From assembly GCF_029143285.1 (NCBI RefSeq), contig NZ_JAPDSH010000005.1, positions 1-64,000 on the forward strand: a stretch of DNA of 64,000 nucleotides. The letters are read 5' to 3'. The stretch is from Vagococcus proximus. Its GTDB lineage: Bacteria; Bacillota; Bacilli; Lactobacillales; Vagococcaceae. Shown here piece after piece: positions 44,199-52,005 of this stretch (within the stretch, counting starts at the first letter, position 1; every line of letters starts with the position of its first letter). Below the pieces are notes generated by a model, which worked only from the letters and a program-made list of their open reading frames with translations, was not told the origin of the DNA and searched no databases. The translations under genes were made by a program, and so were the position numbers.

Positions 44199-44846
44199 AT
44201 GACAAAAAAAAGTAGAATCTTAGATCAATTAACACGTAATTATTTATTTGCAGTAGTCCGTGGTAAAAATGTAACGGATGGTGTTAGAATCTCAGAAGCA
44301 TGTTGCCAAGGTGGTTTAAAAAATATTGAAGTAACCTATACGACACCACAAGCAGGTGAGGTTATTAGACAATTATCTGATTCTATAACAGATGAAGAGG
44401 TTGTGATCGGAGCAGGGACTGTTTTAGACGATATTACGGCTCGCGACGCCATCTTATCAGGTGCTAAGTTTGTTGTAAGCCCTCATTTTGATGCCAAAAT
44501 TTCAGAAGTATGCAATCGCTATGCGATACCCTATTTGCCAGGTTGTGGCTCAGTAACAGAGATTATTCAAGCAATGGAAAATGGCAGTGATGTTGTTAAA
44601 TTATTCCCTGGTGGTTTACTAGGTGCTAGTTATATTAAAGATGTGCATGGGCCGATTCCAGATGTTGAAATGATGCCTTCAGGTGGTGTGAGTATCGATA
44701 ACTTAGACCAATGGATTGGCAATGGTGCTTGGGGTGTTGGTGTAGGAAGTGCCTTAACACGTCATGTTGCCACAGATGGTTATGAAAGTGTGACAGTAGA
44801 AGCTAAAAAATTTGTAGATAAAGTAGCAGAAATCAAAAAATCTTAG
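44199..44846 (+). CDS. kdgA: 2-keto-3-deoxy-6-phosphogluconate (KDPG/KHG) aldolase
   Basis: 215 aa class I aldolase. It cleaves KDPG to pyruvate and glyceraldehyde-3-phosphate. NIEVTYTTPQAGEVI holds the general acid/base Glu; DVVKLFPGGLLG holds the Schiff-base Lys near 134; MPSGGVS binds phosphate. ATG 44199 has GGAG eight bases upstream; a GTG nine bases earlier overlaps that SD. It starts 19 bases after the MFS gene. Confidence 0.94.
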   Translation: MTKKSRILDQLTRNYLFAVVRGKNVTDGVRISEACCQGGLKNIEVTYTTPQAGEVIRQLSDSITDEEVVIGAGTVLDDITARDAILSGAKFVVSPHFDAKISEVCNRYAIPYLPGCGSVTEIIQAMENGSDVVKLFPGGLLGASYIKDVHGPIPDVEMMPSGGVSIDNLDQWIGNGAWGVGVGSALTRHVATDGYESVTVEAKKFVDKVAEIKKS

Positions 44847-44879
44847 GCTAGAAAACTTTAAGTAAGGGGGCAATGAATA

Positions 44880-45818
44880 ATGGCGGATGTAATCTTAGTA
44901 GGCGAGCCAATGGTACTATTTTATGCGAATGAACCAGGATCGCTAGCCGAAGTGAGTAATTTTTCAAAAGGTTTGGCAGGAGCAGAAGTGAATGTTGGGA
45001 TAGGCTTATCACGCTTAGGGTATGATGTTAATTATATGACTAAATTAAGTAACGATGATTTAGGAACCTACATCCATGACTGTTTGAAAAAAGAAAAATT
45101 AGATTCAAACTACATTGCCTATGAAGAGGGTGCAAAAGTAGGCTTGATGTTTAAAACAAAAGTGACCGAAGGGGATCCTAAAACGTTATATTACCGTAAA
45201 GGAAGTGCAGCTTCTACACTATCACCAGCAGATGTTGACAAAATTGATTTTAAAGAAGTTAAATTATTACACATGACAGGTATTCCTGCTGCTTTAAGTC
45301 AAAGTAGTCGTGAGGCATGTTTTTCTTTAATGAAAGCGGCACGTGAAGCGGGGTGTTATGTCACGTTTGATCCCAATTTGCGTCCAGCTCTTTGGGAATG
45401 CGAAGAAATCATGGTACAAACATTAAATGAGTTAGCATGTTACGCTAATTTAGTACTACCTGGTGTTTCTGAAGGTGAGTTGCTAACGGGGAAATCAACT
45501 GTGGAAGAGATATCAGATTTTTATATTGATAATGGTGCCGAAACAGTTGTGATTAAAGATGGTGGAAAAGGCGCTTATGTAAAGGAAGCAGGACAAGAAA
45601 TTCGCTTAGTTCCTGGTTTTAAAGTAGATGAAATTGTTGATACAGTGGGAGCAGGAGATGGTTTTGCTGTTGGTATTATTGATGGTTATTTATCTGATTT
45701 ATCTATTACGGAAGCTGTAAAAAATGCAAATGGAATTGGTGCCATCCAAATCCAACACGTTAGTGATAATGAAGGATTGCCAACAAGAGCAGAGTTAGAA
45801 AAATTTGTGAACCAATAA
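44880..45818 (+). CDS. kdgK: 2-keto-3-deoxygluconate kinase, PfkB family
   Basis: 312 aa. It phosphorylates 2-keto-3-deoxygluconate to KDPG, the KdgA substrate. GLAGAEVNVGIGLSRLG (about 28-44) is the N-terminal PfkB signature and DTVGAGDGFAVG (about 256-267) the C-terminal one with the catalytic Asp. FDPNLRPALW is typical of KdgK. SD AAGGGGG at 44864-44870. It closes the operon and is followed by a strong terminator. Confidence 0.93.
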   Translation: MADVILVGEPMVLFYANEPGSLAEVSNFSKGLAGAEVNVGIGLSRLGYDVNYMTKLSNDDLGTYIHDCLKKEKLDSNYIAYEEGAKVGLMFKTKVTEGDPKTLYYRKGSAASTLSPADVDKIDFKEVKLLHMTGIPAALSQSSREACFSLMKAAREAGCYVTFDPNLRPALWECEEIMVQTLNELACYANLVLPGVSEGELLTGKSTVEEISDFYIDNGAETVVIKDGGKGAYVKEAGQEIRLVPGFKVDEIVDTVGAGDGFAVGIIDGYLSDLSITEAVKNANGIGAIQIQHVSDNEGLPTRAELEKFVNQ

Positions 45819-45848
45819 AAAAAGCGCCGATTAGGCGCTTTTTTTTTA
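45817..45848. terminator. Bidirectional terminator between kdgK and telA
   Basis: AAAAAAGCGCC pairs with GGCGCTTTTTT around GATTA, with T runs on both strands. The genes on either side converge on it. Confidence 0.92.
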
Positions 45849-47048
45849 TTGGTTACTCATATCAAGTAATTTTGTTTTTAATTCATTTTCCATTAAGCCA
45901 AGTTCTTTCTCAGCGGCACGGCGTTTTTCTTTACCTTCTTTTTGAATACGTAATGTCTCTTGGATCGTTTCAATCAAATCGGATTGAGTCTGTTGTAAGG
46001 TTTCGATATCAACAAAGCCACGTTCGTTTTCTTCAGCTGTTTCGATCGCTGAGATTTTAAGCATCTCTGAATTTTTCTTAAGTAAGTCGTTGGTTGTCTC
46101 AGAGACTTGGCGTTGTGCAGTGACCGCATCTTTTTGTCTTAATAATGTTAAAGCAATGGCCACTTGGTTTTTCCAAAGCGGAATAGCTGTATTAATAGAC
46201 GCTTGAATTTTTTCAGCAAGTGCTTGGTTCGTGTTTTGGATTAAACGAATTTGAGGCGCTTGTTGAATGGTAATTTGGCGGGCTAGGTTTAAATCATAAG
46301 TCCGTTTATCTAGACGATCTAAAAATTGATTTAAGTCGTTAACAGTTTGAACATCCATTTGGTCGCCAGTTTCTTCAGCGTGTTTAATTGCAGCTGGAAT
46401 TAGCTCGTTTTTAAGCTCGGCCATTTTAACTTCACCAGCTGCGATGTAGATATTTAAGGCGTCGAAATAATCTTTATTTTTATGGTAAAGCTGTTCTAAC
46501 ATTACGTTATCGCTTAGTAAGCCATTTTTTTCTTTGTCTAATTTAACAGCGATATGGTCGATTTGAGCCCCAATTTTTTGGTATTTTGCTGTAATTTCAT
46601 AGATGGATTCTTTTACTTTTCCAAACATACGCTTGAAGACATTTTTTTCTTGGGCCTGTAATTCGCTAGGGCTTGCTTCATTTAAACGGTACATCAATTC
46701 AGTAAGGGAATCCCCAACTGGACCAATATCTTGGTTTTGTACTTGGTTAAGCATCGAATGTGAAAATTCGCTTAATTTTTGTTGTGCTGCTGCACCGTAG
46801 CTTAAGACCGCTTGCGAATCGTTAACGTTAATTTGGCTCGCTAATTCACGGGCTTGTTTTTGACGGTCTTCTGGAAGACGATCAATCAACTTAGGTGCAA
46901 CTTCTGCTTCCGCTAAGTCATGGATATTTTCGTTGGTATCCATTTTGACGGCGGCGTCAAGTGTGTCACCGAAAGGATTGCTTAGTAAATCGTCTAATGT
47001 ATTAGTAACGGGTTGTTCAGTAGGTTGTACGGGTTTCATGTCTGTCAT
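45846..47048 (-). CDS. TelA-family protein (toxic anion resistance)
   Basis: 400 aa, mostly helical and soluble, with coiled-coil-like stretches ([49 protein letters not shown]). This matches the TelA/KlaA family, named for tellurite resistance but found in many non-resistant Firmicutes. Its biochemical role is unclear; envelope stress is often proposed. It starts 3 bases after the xpaC-like stop, and pairing of XpaC and TelA is common in Bacilli. The ATG at 47048 has AGGAGAAC upstream. Confidence 0.88.
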   Translation of the reverse strand: MTDMKPVQPTEQPVTNTLDDLLSNPFGDTLDAAVKMDTNENIHDLAEAEVAPKLIDRLPEDRQKQARELASQINVNDSQAVLSYGAAAQQKLSEFSHSMLNQVQNQDIGPVGDSLTELMYRLNEASPSELQAQEKNVFKRMFGKVKESIYEITAKYQKIGAQIDHIAVKLDKEKNGLLSDNVMLEQLYHKNKDYFDALNIYIAAGEVKMAELKNELIPAAIKHAEETGDQMDVQTVNDLNQFLDRLDKRTYDLNLARQITIQQAPQIRLIQNTNQALAEKIQASINTAIPLWKNQVAIALTLLRQKDAVTAQRQVSETTNDLLKKNSEMLKISAIETAEENERGFVDIETLQQTQSDLIETIQETLRIQKEGKEKRRAAEKELGLMENELKTKLLDMSNQ

Positions 47049-47051
47049 AGT

Positions 47052-47747
47052 CTAGTTCTCCTGTTCTTTTTCAGTGTCTGAGTCAAAAGAGGCTAGCTCT
47101 TTTTCGCGGGCCATATTTTGTTTGGCTATGGCAATTTCGATATCAAGTTCTTCTAAATCATCAGCCACAATCGCTTGATAATCAGCTACTAATAGTAGTG
47201 AAACATCATCGATAACGGCGGCGCTTTTTTCTAAAGCTTGATAAGTCGCTTTGTTTTTCAAATCATGACCATCAATCTCTAGGTACTTACCAGTCAAGTC
47301 TACTAAGTTAGGTAAGTGAGTATAAAGAAATTGATCTGCTTTATGTAGTTTGCGAGGTTCTTTTACCAACTCTTTAAAGGTTCCTTTCGCAGCTTTTACC
47401 GTATCATTACGTAAATCAATGGCACGTAGTTTAGAAGTTGCAGCCATGTTTTCTTCCAATTGAACAATCAATTTCTTTGTGTGGGCCATAGTTTCTCTGA
47501 AGAAGTCGATTTGTTGGTCAGTCATGCCATTGTCATAATAATGTTGTGACTTTTCTTCTGTTAAACTTGGAATAGACTTAGTTGTCTTTTTACGACGACC
47601 TTTTAAAAATCGGATTAAATAAATGAGCCAAGCAATCATTAATAAAGTCATAAAGTCGCCATTAACAAAAAGTAAACTAATAATAGTCAAAGTCATCAAA
47701 ATATAAAAGAAGCGTTTGTTTTTTTGTTTCCTTGTTTTTAGGGACAT
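47052..47747 (-). CDS. XpaC-like membrane protein
   Basis: 231 aa. Two short hydrophobic helices near the N terminus (about 12-43, containing FFYILMTLTIISLLF) are followed by a basic stretch (GRRKKTTK) and a long helical cytoplasmic domain. This fits the XpaC (5-bromo-4-chloroindolyl phosphate hydrolysis) family, whose true activity is not known. ATG 47747 is preferred, as GGAG lies eight bases upstream; a GTG three codons earlier overlaps it. Operon with telA. Confidence 0.82.
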   Translation of the reverse strand: MSLKTRKQKNKRFFYILMTLTIISLLFVNGDFMTLLMIAWLIYLIRFLKGRRKKTTKSIPSLTEEKSQHYYDNGMTDQQIDFFRETMAHTKKLIVQLEENMAATSKLRAIDLRNDTVKAAKGTFKELVKEPRKLHKADQFLYTHLPNLVDLTGKYLEIDGHDLKNKATYQALEKSAAVIDDVSLLLVADYQAIVADDLEELDIEIAIAKQNMAREKELASFDSDTEKEQEN

Positions 47748-47876
47748 CCCTTTCACTCCATTCGTTGTATCACGTTATGTCTTTATTTTAGCACAAGTTA
47801 TCTTTAAGAATATCGGTCCAAAGATGGATTTCTAAAACTTTAAAAGATTTTAATAACTTTCAGCACATATTCGGGA

Positions 47877-47882
47877 TATAAT
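47877..47882 (+). promoter_or_regulatory. nudF promoter -10
   Basis: Perfect TATAAT, 56 bases before the NUDIX gene; no good -35 is visible. Confidence 0.45.
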
Positions 47883-47937
47883 TGTAAAATAGAAACTGAC
47901 ACGGTATGATTAAGGTAGTGTCAAAGGAGGGTATGGT

Positions 47938-48498
47938 ATGACTGTAGATAATTTTGAAGAAGTGACAGTATCACGACGACCTATCTTTAAAGGAAAGATA
48001 ATTGAGGTAGTCGTTGATGACGTTAAATTACCATCGGGAGAGATAAGCCAAAGAGAATTGGTTCTTCATAATGGCGCGGTAGGGATACTAGCGGTCACAT
48101 CAGATGATAAGATTGTATTAGTCGAACAATTCCGAAAACCTCTTGAGAAGACGGTCCTAGAAATACCTGCCGGGAAAATTGAAATAGGTGAAACCTGTTA
48201 TCAGGAAAGAGCACGACGTGAATTAGAAGAAGAAACAAATTATGCTGCAGCTAATTGGACTTTAATAAGTAAATTTGCAACAGCGCCGGGTTTTTCGAAT
48301 GAACGTCTTTACTTATATGAAGCAACACAACTAAAAAAAGTAGCAGACCCGCTACCACAAGATGATGATGAATTAATCGTATGTCATGAGTTAACATTAG
48401 CAGAAGCGAAAGATGCGATTAAATCGGGTTGGATAGATGATGCTAAAACCATCATTGCCATTCAACAATGGGAAATTCAGAGTTTAAAGGATAAGTAG
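47938..48498 (+). CDS. nudF: NUDIX hydrolase, ADP-ribose pyrophosphatase type
   Basis: 186 aa. The NUDIX box GKIEIGETCYQERARRELEEET (about 80-101; pattern G-x5-E-x7-REL-x-EE) is complete. EIPAGKIE just before it and TAPGFSNERLYLYEA after it are typical of ADP-ribose pyrophosphatases. Expected to split ADP-ribose to AMP and ribose-5-phosphate. SD AAGGAGG at about 47924-47930. It leads nudF-hypothetical-mtnN-hydrolase. Confidence 0.9.
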   Translation: MTVDNFEEVTVSRRPIFKGKIIEVVVDDVKLPSGEISQRELVLHNGAVGILAVTSDDKIVLVEQFRKPLEKTVLEIPAGKIEIGETCYQERARRELEEETNYAAANWTLISKFATAPGFSNERLYLYEATQLKKVADPLPQDDDELIVCHELTLAEAKDAIKSGWIDDAKTIIAIQQWEIQSLKDK

Positions 48499-48522
48499 GG
48501 TATGAAAATAGGAGGATAACAA

Positions 48523-48810
48523 GTGGGAGAACAAGAGCCATTGTTAACACGTAAAGAAATCCGTGCAATGAAAGCGAAAGATAAAAAAACGGCACGAGAA
48601 AAATTACAAGAAACAGAAAAAGAGCTTGAAGTGAAACAGAAAAAAATTTCCAAATTCTTTAAAAGAGAACGCAAAGAGCTAAAACCTGTGACAAAAAGTC
48701 GAACAGAAGAAAATGAAAAAGTAAAAGAACGTGGCAGTATTTTGAATAAACTTATTATTATAGTAGCGTTATTACTCGTTATCATGGTTTTGGCTATTTT
48801 TTACTTATAA
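48523..48810 (+). CDS. Small charged tail-anchored protein
   Basis: 95 aa, function unknown. Residues 1-70 are very rich in Lys and Glu and probably helical. Residues 74-94 (LIIIVALLLVIMVLAIFYL) form a single C-terminal membrane anchor, so the charged part should face the cytoplasm. The start is a GTG with GGAGG at 48511-48515. It lies 24 bases after nudF and 27 before mtnN, within one operon. Confidence 0.8.
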   Translation: MGEQEPLLTRKEIRAMKAKDKKTAREKLQETEKELEVKQKKISKFFKRERKELKPVTKSRTEENEKVKERGSILNKLIIIVALLLVIMVLAIFYL

Positions 48811-48837
48811 ACTAAATTGAGATAGGGGCATATAGAG

Positions 48838-49533
48838 ATGAAGATTGGAATTATTGGAGCGATGGCAGAAGAAATTCGCTTATTACGTCAAGAAATGACA
48901 GATAGTAAAGAATGGACAGAGGCAGGTGCAACATTTATCTCTGGAACGTTAAAAGGTAGTGAGGTTGTCGTTGTTCAATCAGGAATTGGGAAAGTTCTAG
49001 CTGCTTTAACAACAACATTATTAATTAGCCATTATAAAGTAGATGCTGTGATTAATACGGGATCAGCTGGTGGGATTGGAGAAGGACTTGCGATTGGTGA
49101 TGTGGTTCTTTCTAATAAATTAGCGTACTATGATGCAGATGTAACGGCTTTTGGTTATGCAATGGGCCAAATGGCAGGAATGCCTTTATACTACGAAGCA
49201 GATACTGTATTAATTGAAAAAGCAGAAGTAGCTGCTACCAAAAATAACTTACAAACACGTACGGGCTTAATCGTGTCAGGCGACACCTTTGTAGATAGCC
49301 AAGAAAAGATTAATGAAATCAAATCATACTTCCCAGATGTCCTTGCCAACGAGATGGAAGGGGCGGCAATTGCTCATGTGGCTCATCAATACAATGTCCC
49401 ATTTGTGGTAATTCGTGCGATGAGTGATGTTGGCGATGAAAATGCTAGTGTGAATTTTGATGACTTCATATTAGAAGCAGGTCGTCATTCTGCCGAGATG
49501 GTTATGGCGCTTGTAGAAGAATTAAATAATTAA
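48838..49533 (+). CDS. mtnN: 5'-methylthioadenosine/S-adenosylhomocysteine nucleosidase
   Basis: 231 aa. It removes adenine from MTA and S-adenosylhomocysteine, recycling methyl-donor by-products and feeding the LuxS route. GAMAEEIRLL near the N terminus has the catalytic Glu at about 12; NTGSAGGI (about 77-84), NEMEGAAIAHV and RAMSDVGDE (catalytic Asp near 197) complete the family pattern. Length is normal. Confidence 0.96.
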   Translation: MKIGIIGAMAEEIRLLRQEMTDSKEWTEAGATFISGTLKGSEVVVVQSGIGKVLAALTTTLLISHYKVDAVINTGSAGGIGEGLAIGDVVLSNKLAYYDADVTAFGYAMGQMAGMPLYYEADTVLIEKAEVAATKNNLQTRTGLIVSGDTFVDSQEKINEIKSYFPDVLANEMEGAAIAHVAHQYNVPFVVIRAMSDVGDENASVNFDDFILEAGRHSAEMVMALVEELNN

Positions 49534-49577
49534 ACTACTATAGAAAATGAGATAATTGACCTCAGGAGGAGACAGAA

Positions 49578-50126
49578 ATGAAAGCCTTACTATCGATTGA
49601 TTATACCTATGATTTTGTAGCAACAGAGGGTGCCTTAACAACAGGGGAACCTGGACAGGCGATTGAGCATGACTTAGTTGCGTTGACGAAAGAATTTATT
49701 GAAGCAGGCGAGTACGTGGTATTTGCCATAGATGGTCACGATCCAAGTGATCACTATCACCCAGAAAATAAACTATTTCCACCTCATAATGTGGTGGGAA
49801 CAATGGGTAGAAATTTATATGGTTCTTTAGCAGACGTCTATAGTAACGAGCAGTTAAATCCGCGTGTATATTGGATAGATAAACGTCACTACTCAGCATT
49901 TAGTGGGACAGATTTAGATATCAGATTACGTGAGCGTGGGATTACAGAACTTCACTTAACAGGTGTCTGTACAGATATCTGTGTACTACACACAGCGATT
50001 GATGCTTATAATTTAGGCTACAAGATTGTCGTTCATGAAAAAGCTGTTCAAAGTTTTGATCCAATGGGTCATAAATGGGCACTTAATCATATGATGACAG
50101 CTCTTGGCGCAACGGTTATCTCATAA
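49578..50126 (+). CDS. Isochorismatase-fold cysteine hydrolase (nicotinamidase-like)
   Basis: 182 aa. The triad of the family is visible: Asp8 in SIDYTYDF, Lys near 104 in WIDKRHYSAF, and Cys135 in GVCTDICV. DGHDPSDHYHPENKLFPPH (about 53-71) resembles the metal-binding region of nicotinamidase PncA. Expected reaction is nicotinamide to nicotinate in NAD salvage; other amidases of the fold cannot be excluded. SD AGGAGGA. Confidence 0.85.
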   Translation: MKALLSIDYTYDFVATEGALTTGEPGQAIEHDLVALTKEFIEAGEYVVFAIDGHDPSDHYHPENKLFPPHNVVGTMGRNLYGSLADVYSNEQLNPRVYWIDKRHYSAFSGTDLDIRLRERGITELHLTGVCTDICVLHTAIDAYNLGYKIVVHEKAVQSFDPMGHKWALNHMMTALGATVIS

Positions 50127-50132
50127 AATTCT

Positions 50133-50170
50133 TAATCTTTTTAAGAAATTAAAAAGATTATAGGATTTTT
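50133..50170 (+). terminator. Terminator after the nicotinamidase-like gene
   Basis: TAATCTTTTT pairs with AAAAAGATTA around an 8-base loop, followed after five bases by nine T. Confidence 0.6.
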
Positions 50171-50254
50171 TTTATTAAAAGCCTATTAATAATGACTTTT
50201 ATCATGCTATCATTATTAAGTTAATGAAACTTTAAGATATGGAGGCGCACGCAA

Positions 50255-50476
50255 ATGACATTTGAAGAAATTTTACCTCGTTTAAAAGAAGGTGAAAAGA
50301 TTATTCGTAAAGGTTGGAGTGGGTGTGAAATTGGCGTTATCATTGTAAACGAAGCGGTTTATGAAGGTAAGACAGTGACACCGCACTTTTTAATTCAAAC
50401 GAGTGATGAAGGGTACTCAATGTTTTCACCAACAGTCTGTGATATTTTAGCAGAAGATTGGCAAGTCGTAGTGTAA
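50255..50476 (+). CDS. DUF2829-like small protein (Tad2-like fold)
   Basis: 73 aa. The pattern TFEEILPRLKEGEKIIRKGW at the start, PHFLIQTSDEGYSMF in the middle and DILAEDWQVV at the end fits DUF2829 (MW1434-like). This family includes phage Tad2, which binds cyclic ADP-ribose signals of Thoeris immunity. Most DUF2829 genes have no known role. SD GGAGG is nine bases before the ATG. It is 12 bases before the SDR gene and follows genes for ADP-ribose and nicotinamide hydrolysis. No phage genes are nearby. A signal-binding role is only a suggestion. Confidence 0.72.
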   Translation: MTFEEILPRLKEGEKIIRKGWSGCEIGVIIVNEAVYEGKTVTPHFLIQTSDEGYSMFSPTVCDILAEDWQVVV

Positions 50477-50488
50477 AGGAGATAGCAG

Positions 50489-51247
50489 ATGTTAAAGACA
50501 GACTTACGAGGAAAAGTAGTCATTATTACAGGTGTGGCTTCAGGGATTGGTGAAGCACAAGCTTTAACTTTTTTAAATGAAGGGGCTTTAGTATGTGGCG
50601 TTGATATTGCTTCTTTTGAAAACTTATCTCCTTTATTACAACAGTCGGAGACGTTTTTATTTGTAGAAGGTGATATCTCATTAAGTGAAACTGCAGAAAA
50701 AGCAGTGGGGTTAACAGTCGATAAATGGGATGGTATTGATATTTTATTAAATACAGCAGGTATTTTAGACGACTTTACTCCAACACTTGAAACAAGTGAA
50801 GAAAAATGGGACCGCATGATGGCCATTAATGTCAAAGGCATGTATCTGATGACAAATATGGCCTTGCCTTTCCTACTTGCCAGTGAAAATAAAGGAGTTG
50901 TCGTTAATATGACCTCTATCGCTGGAACGGTTGGCGGTGGTGGCGGTGCAGCTTATACAGCATCGAAACATGCTGTAGTTGGGTACACGAAGCAACTGAC
51001 CTATGATTATGCTAAGCAAGGTTTGCGAGCAAATGCGATTGCACCAGGCGCGATTAAAACGCCAATGAATGCAGCCGATTTTGAAGGTGACGCGGTAATG
51101 GCGAAATGGGTGGCAGAAGAAACGCCAGCGGGACGCTGGGCAGAGGCTCATGAGGTGGCTAACCTTAGTCTATTTTTAGCCAGTTCTCTAGCTGATTACA
51201 TTCACGGAGCGGTTATCCCAATCGATGGCGGTTGGACAGCAAAATAA
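50489..51247 (+). CDS. Short-chain dehydrogenase/reductase
   Basis: 252 aa. TGVASGIG (about 14-21) binds NAD(P); LNTAG replaces the usual NNAG; the catalytic Tyr-x3-Lys is in AAYTASKHAVVGY. The C terminus PIDGGWTAK is standard for the family. FabG-like, but not part of a fatty acid cluster, so the substrate is unknown. SD AAGGAGA. It lies 12 bases after the DUF2829-like gene, so the two are likely co-transcribed. Confidence 0.85.
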   Translation: MLKTDLRGKVVIITGVASGIGEAQALTFLNEGALVCGVDIASFENLSPLLQQSETFLFVEGDISLSETAEKAVGLTVDKWDGIDILLNTAGILDDFTPTLETSEEKWDRMMAINVKGMYLMTNMALPFLLASENKGVVVNMTSIAGTVGGGGGAAYTASKHAVVGYTKQLTYDYAKQGLRANAIAPGAIKTPMNAADFEGDAVMAKWVAEETPAGRWAEAHEVANLSLFLASSLADYIHGAVIPIDGGWTAK

Positions 51248-51258
51248 AAAAGAAACAC

Positions 51259-51346
51259 AATACGACACTTAGTCCTATAACATAGGCAATCCTTTGGTCG
51301 TATTTAATCACTAAAATAGTTTTGAAAGGACTATTTTATAAAGGAG
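51259..51346 (+). ncRNA. Structured leader of queT, candidate riboswitch
   Basis: AATACGAC (51259-51266) pairs perfectly with GTCGTATT (51297-51304), enclosing a CCTAT/ATAGG hairpin. A second stem pairs AAAATAGT (51313-51320) with ACTATTTT (51330-51337), just before the SD at 51340-51346. queT genes are usually preQ1-regulated, but I do not see the class I preQ1 motif or the class II layout I know. The first stem could instead be a weak terminator for the SDR gene. Confidence 0.45.
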
Positions 51347-51356
51347 AAAACTAAAT

Positions 51357-51908
51357 ATGATAAACAAACAAGAGACAGTGGCGAGTAAAACATTAGAGCA
51401 GGAGTCTATTTTGACACCGAAGAGTATGAGTAAAATGGCAATGGTTATGGCCCTATACGTAGTAGTAACAGTGATGATAAGCCCTTTAAGTTATGGCTTT
51501 TTGCAAATTCGATTTGCGGAGATGTTCAATTATCTAGCCGTCTATAACAGACGTTACATTGGAGCGGTATCACTAGGTGTGGCCATTGCAAATCTAAATT
51601 CACCACTAGGTTTAATAGATGTGGTAGTAGGGAGTCTATCGACCTATGTGGTACTTACGATTATTTACTATGTTACTCGGAAAATGACTTCCGAGCGCAA
51701 AAAATTGCTTTGCGTGCCAATTATTTGTAGCTTATCTATGTTTACGATTGCTGCTCAATTGTTTATTTTAGGAGATGCGCCTTTCTGGGTATCTTATTTA
51801 ACAATTGGAATTGGTGAATTTGTCTCGTTAGCTATCGGTTTAGGTGTTATTTGGTTAATGTCTAATATGACGGATATGAAGAAGATAAAAAAATTGATCC
51901 AAGAGTAA
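51357..51908 (+). CDS. queT: QueT-type queuosine precursor transporter
   Basis: 183 aa with five or six membrane segments. It belongs to the QueT family of ECF-type substrate-binding proteins that import queuosine precursors. QIRFAEMFNYLAVYNRRYIGAV (about 49-70), NLNSPLGLIDVVVGSLSTYV and the GDAPFWVSYLTIGIGEFVSLAIG block are characteristic. It needs the shared EcfA/EcfT energy module encoded elsewhere. It has its own structured leader and a terminator, so it stands alone. Confidence 0.9.
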   Translation: MINKQETVASKTLEQESILTPKSMSKMAMVMALYVVVTVMISPLSYGFLQIRFAEMFNYLAVYNRRYIGAVSLGVAIANLNSPLGLIDVVVGSLSTYVVLTIIYYVTRKMTSERKKLLCVPIICSLSMFTIAAQLFILGDAPFWVSYLTIGIGEFVSLAIGLGVIWLMSNMTDMKKIKKLIQE

Positions 51909-51914
51909 AACCAT

Positions 51915-51957
51915 TAAAGTTTGCTTAATTCAAAGAGAATTAGGCAGGCTTTTTTTG
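51915..51957 (+). terminator. Terminator after queT
   Basis: A 16-bp stem (51915-51930 with 51936-51951, several G-U pairs) is followed by seven T. Confidence 0.8.
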
Positions 51958-52005
51958 TTAGGTCGATTATACTTAGGGGGAATGAGTAGAAAAGGGGGGA
52001 TAAGG

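Noticed and set aside
51248-51356. Class I preQ1 riboswitch
   Set aside because: The characteristic A-rich 3' tail pairing and the loop sequence of class I could not be found; listed instead as an unclassified leader.
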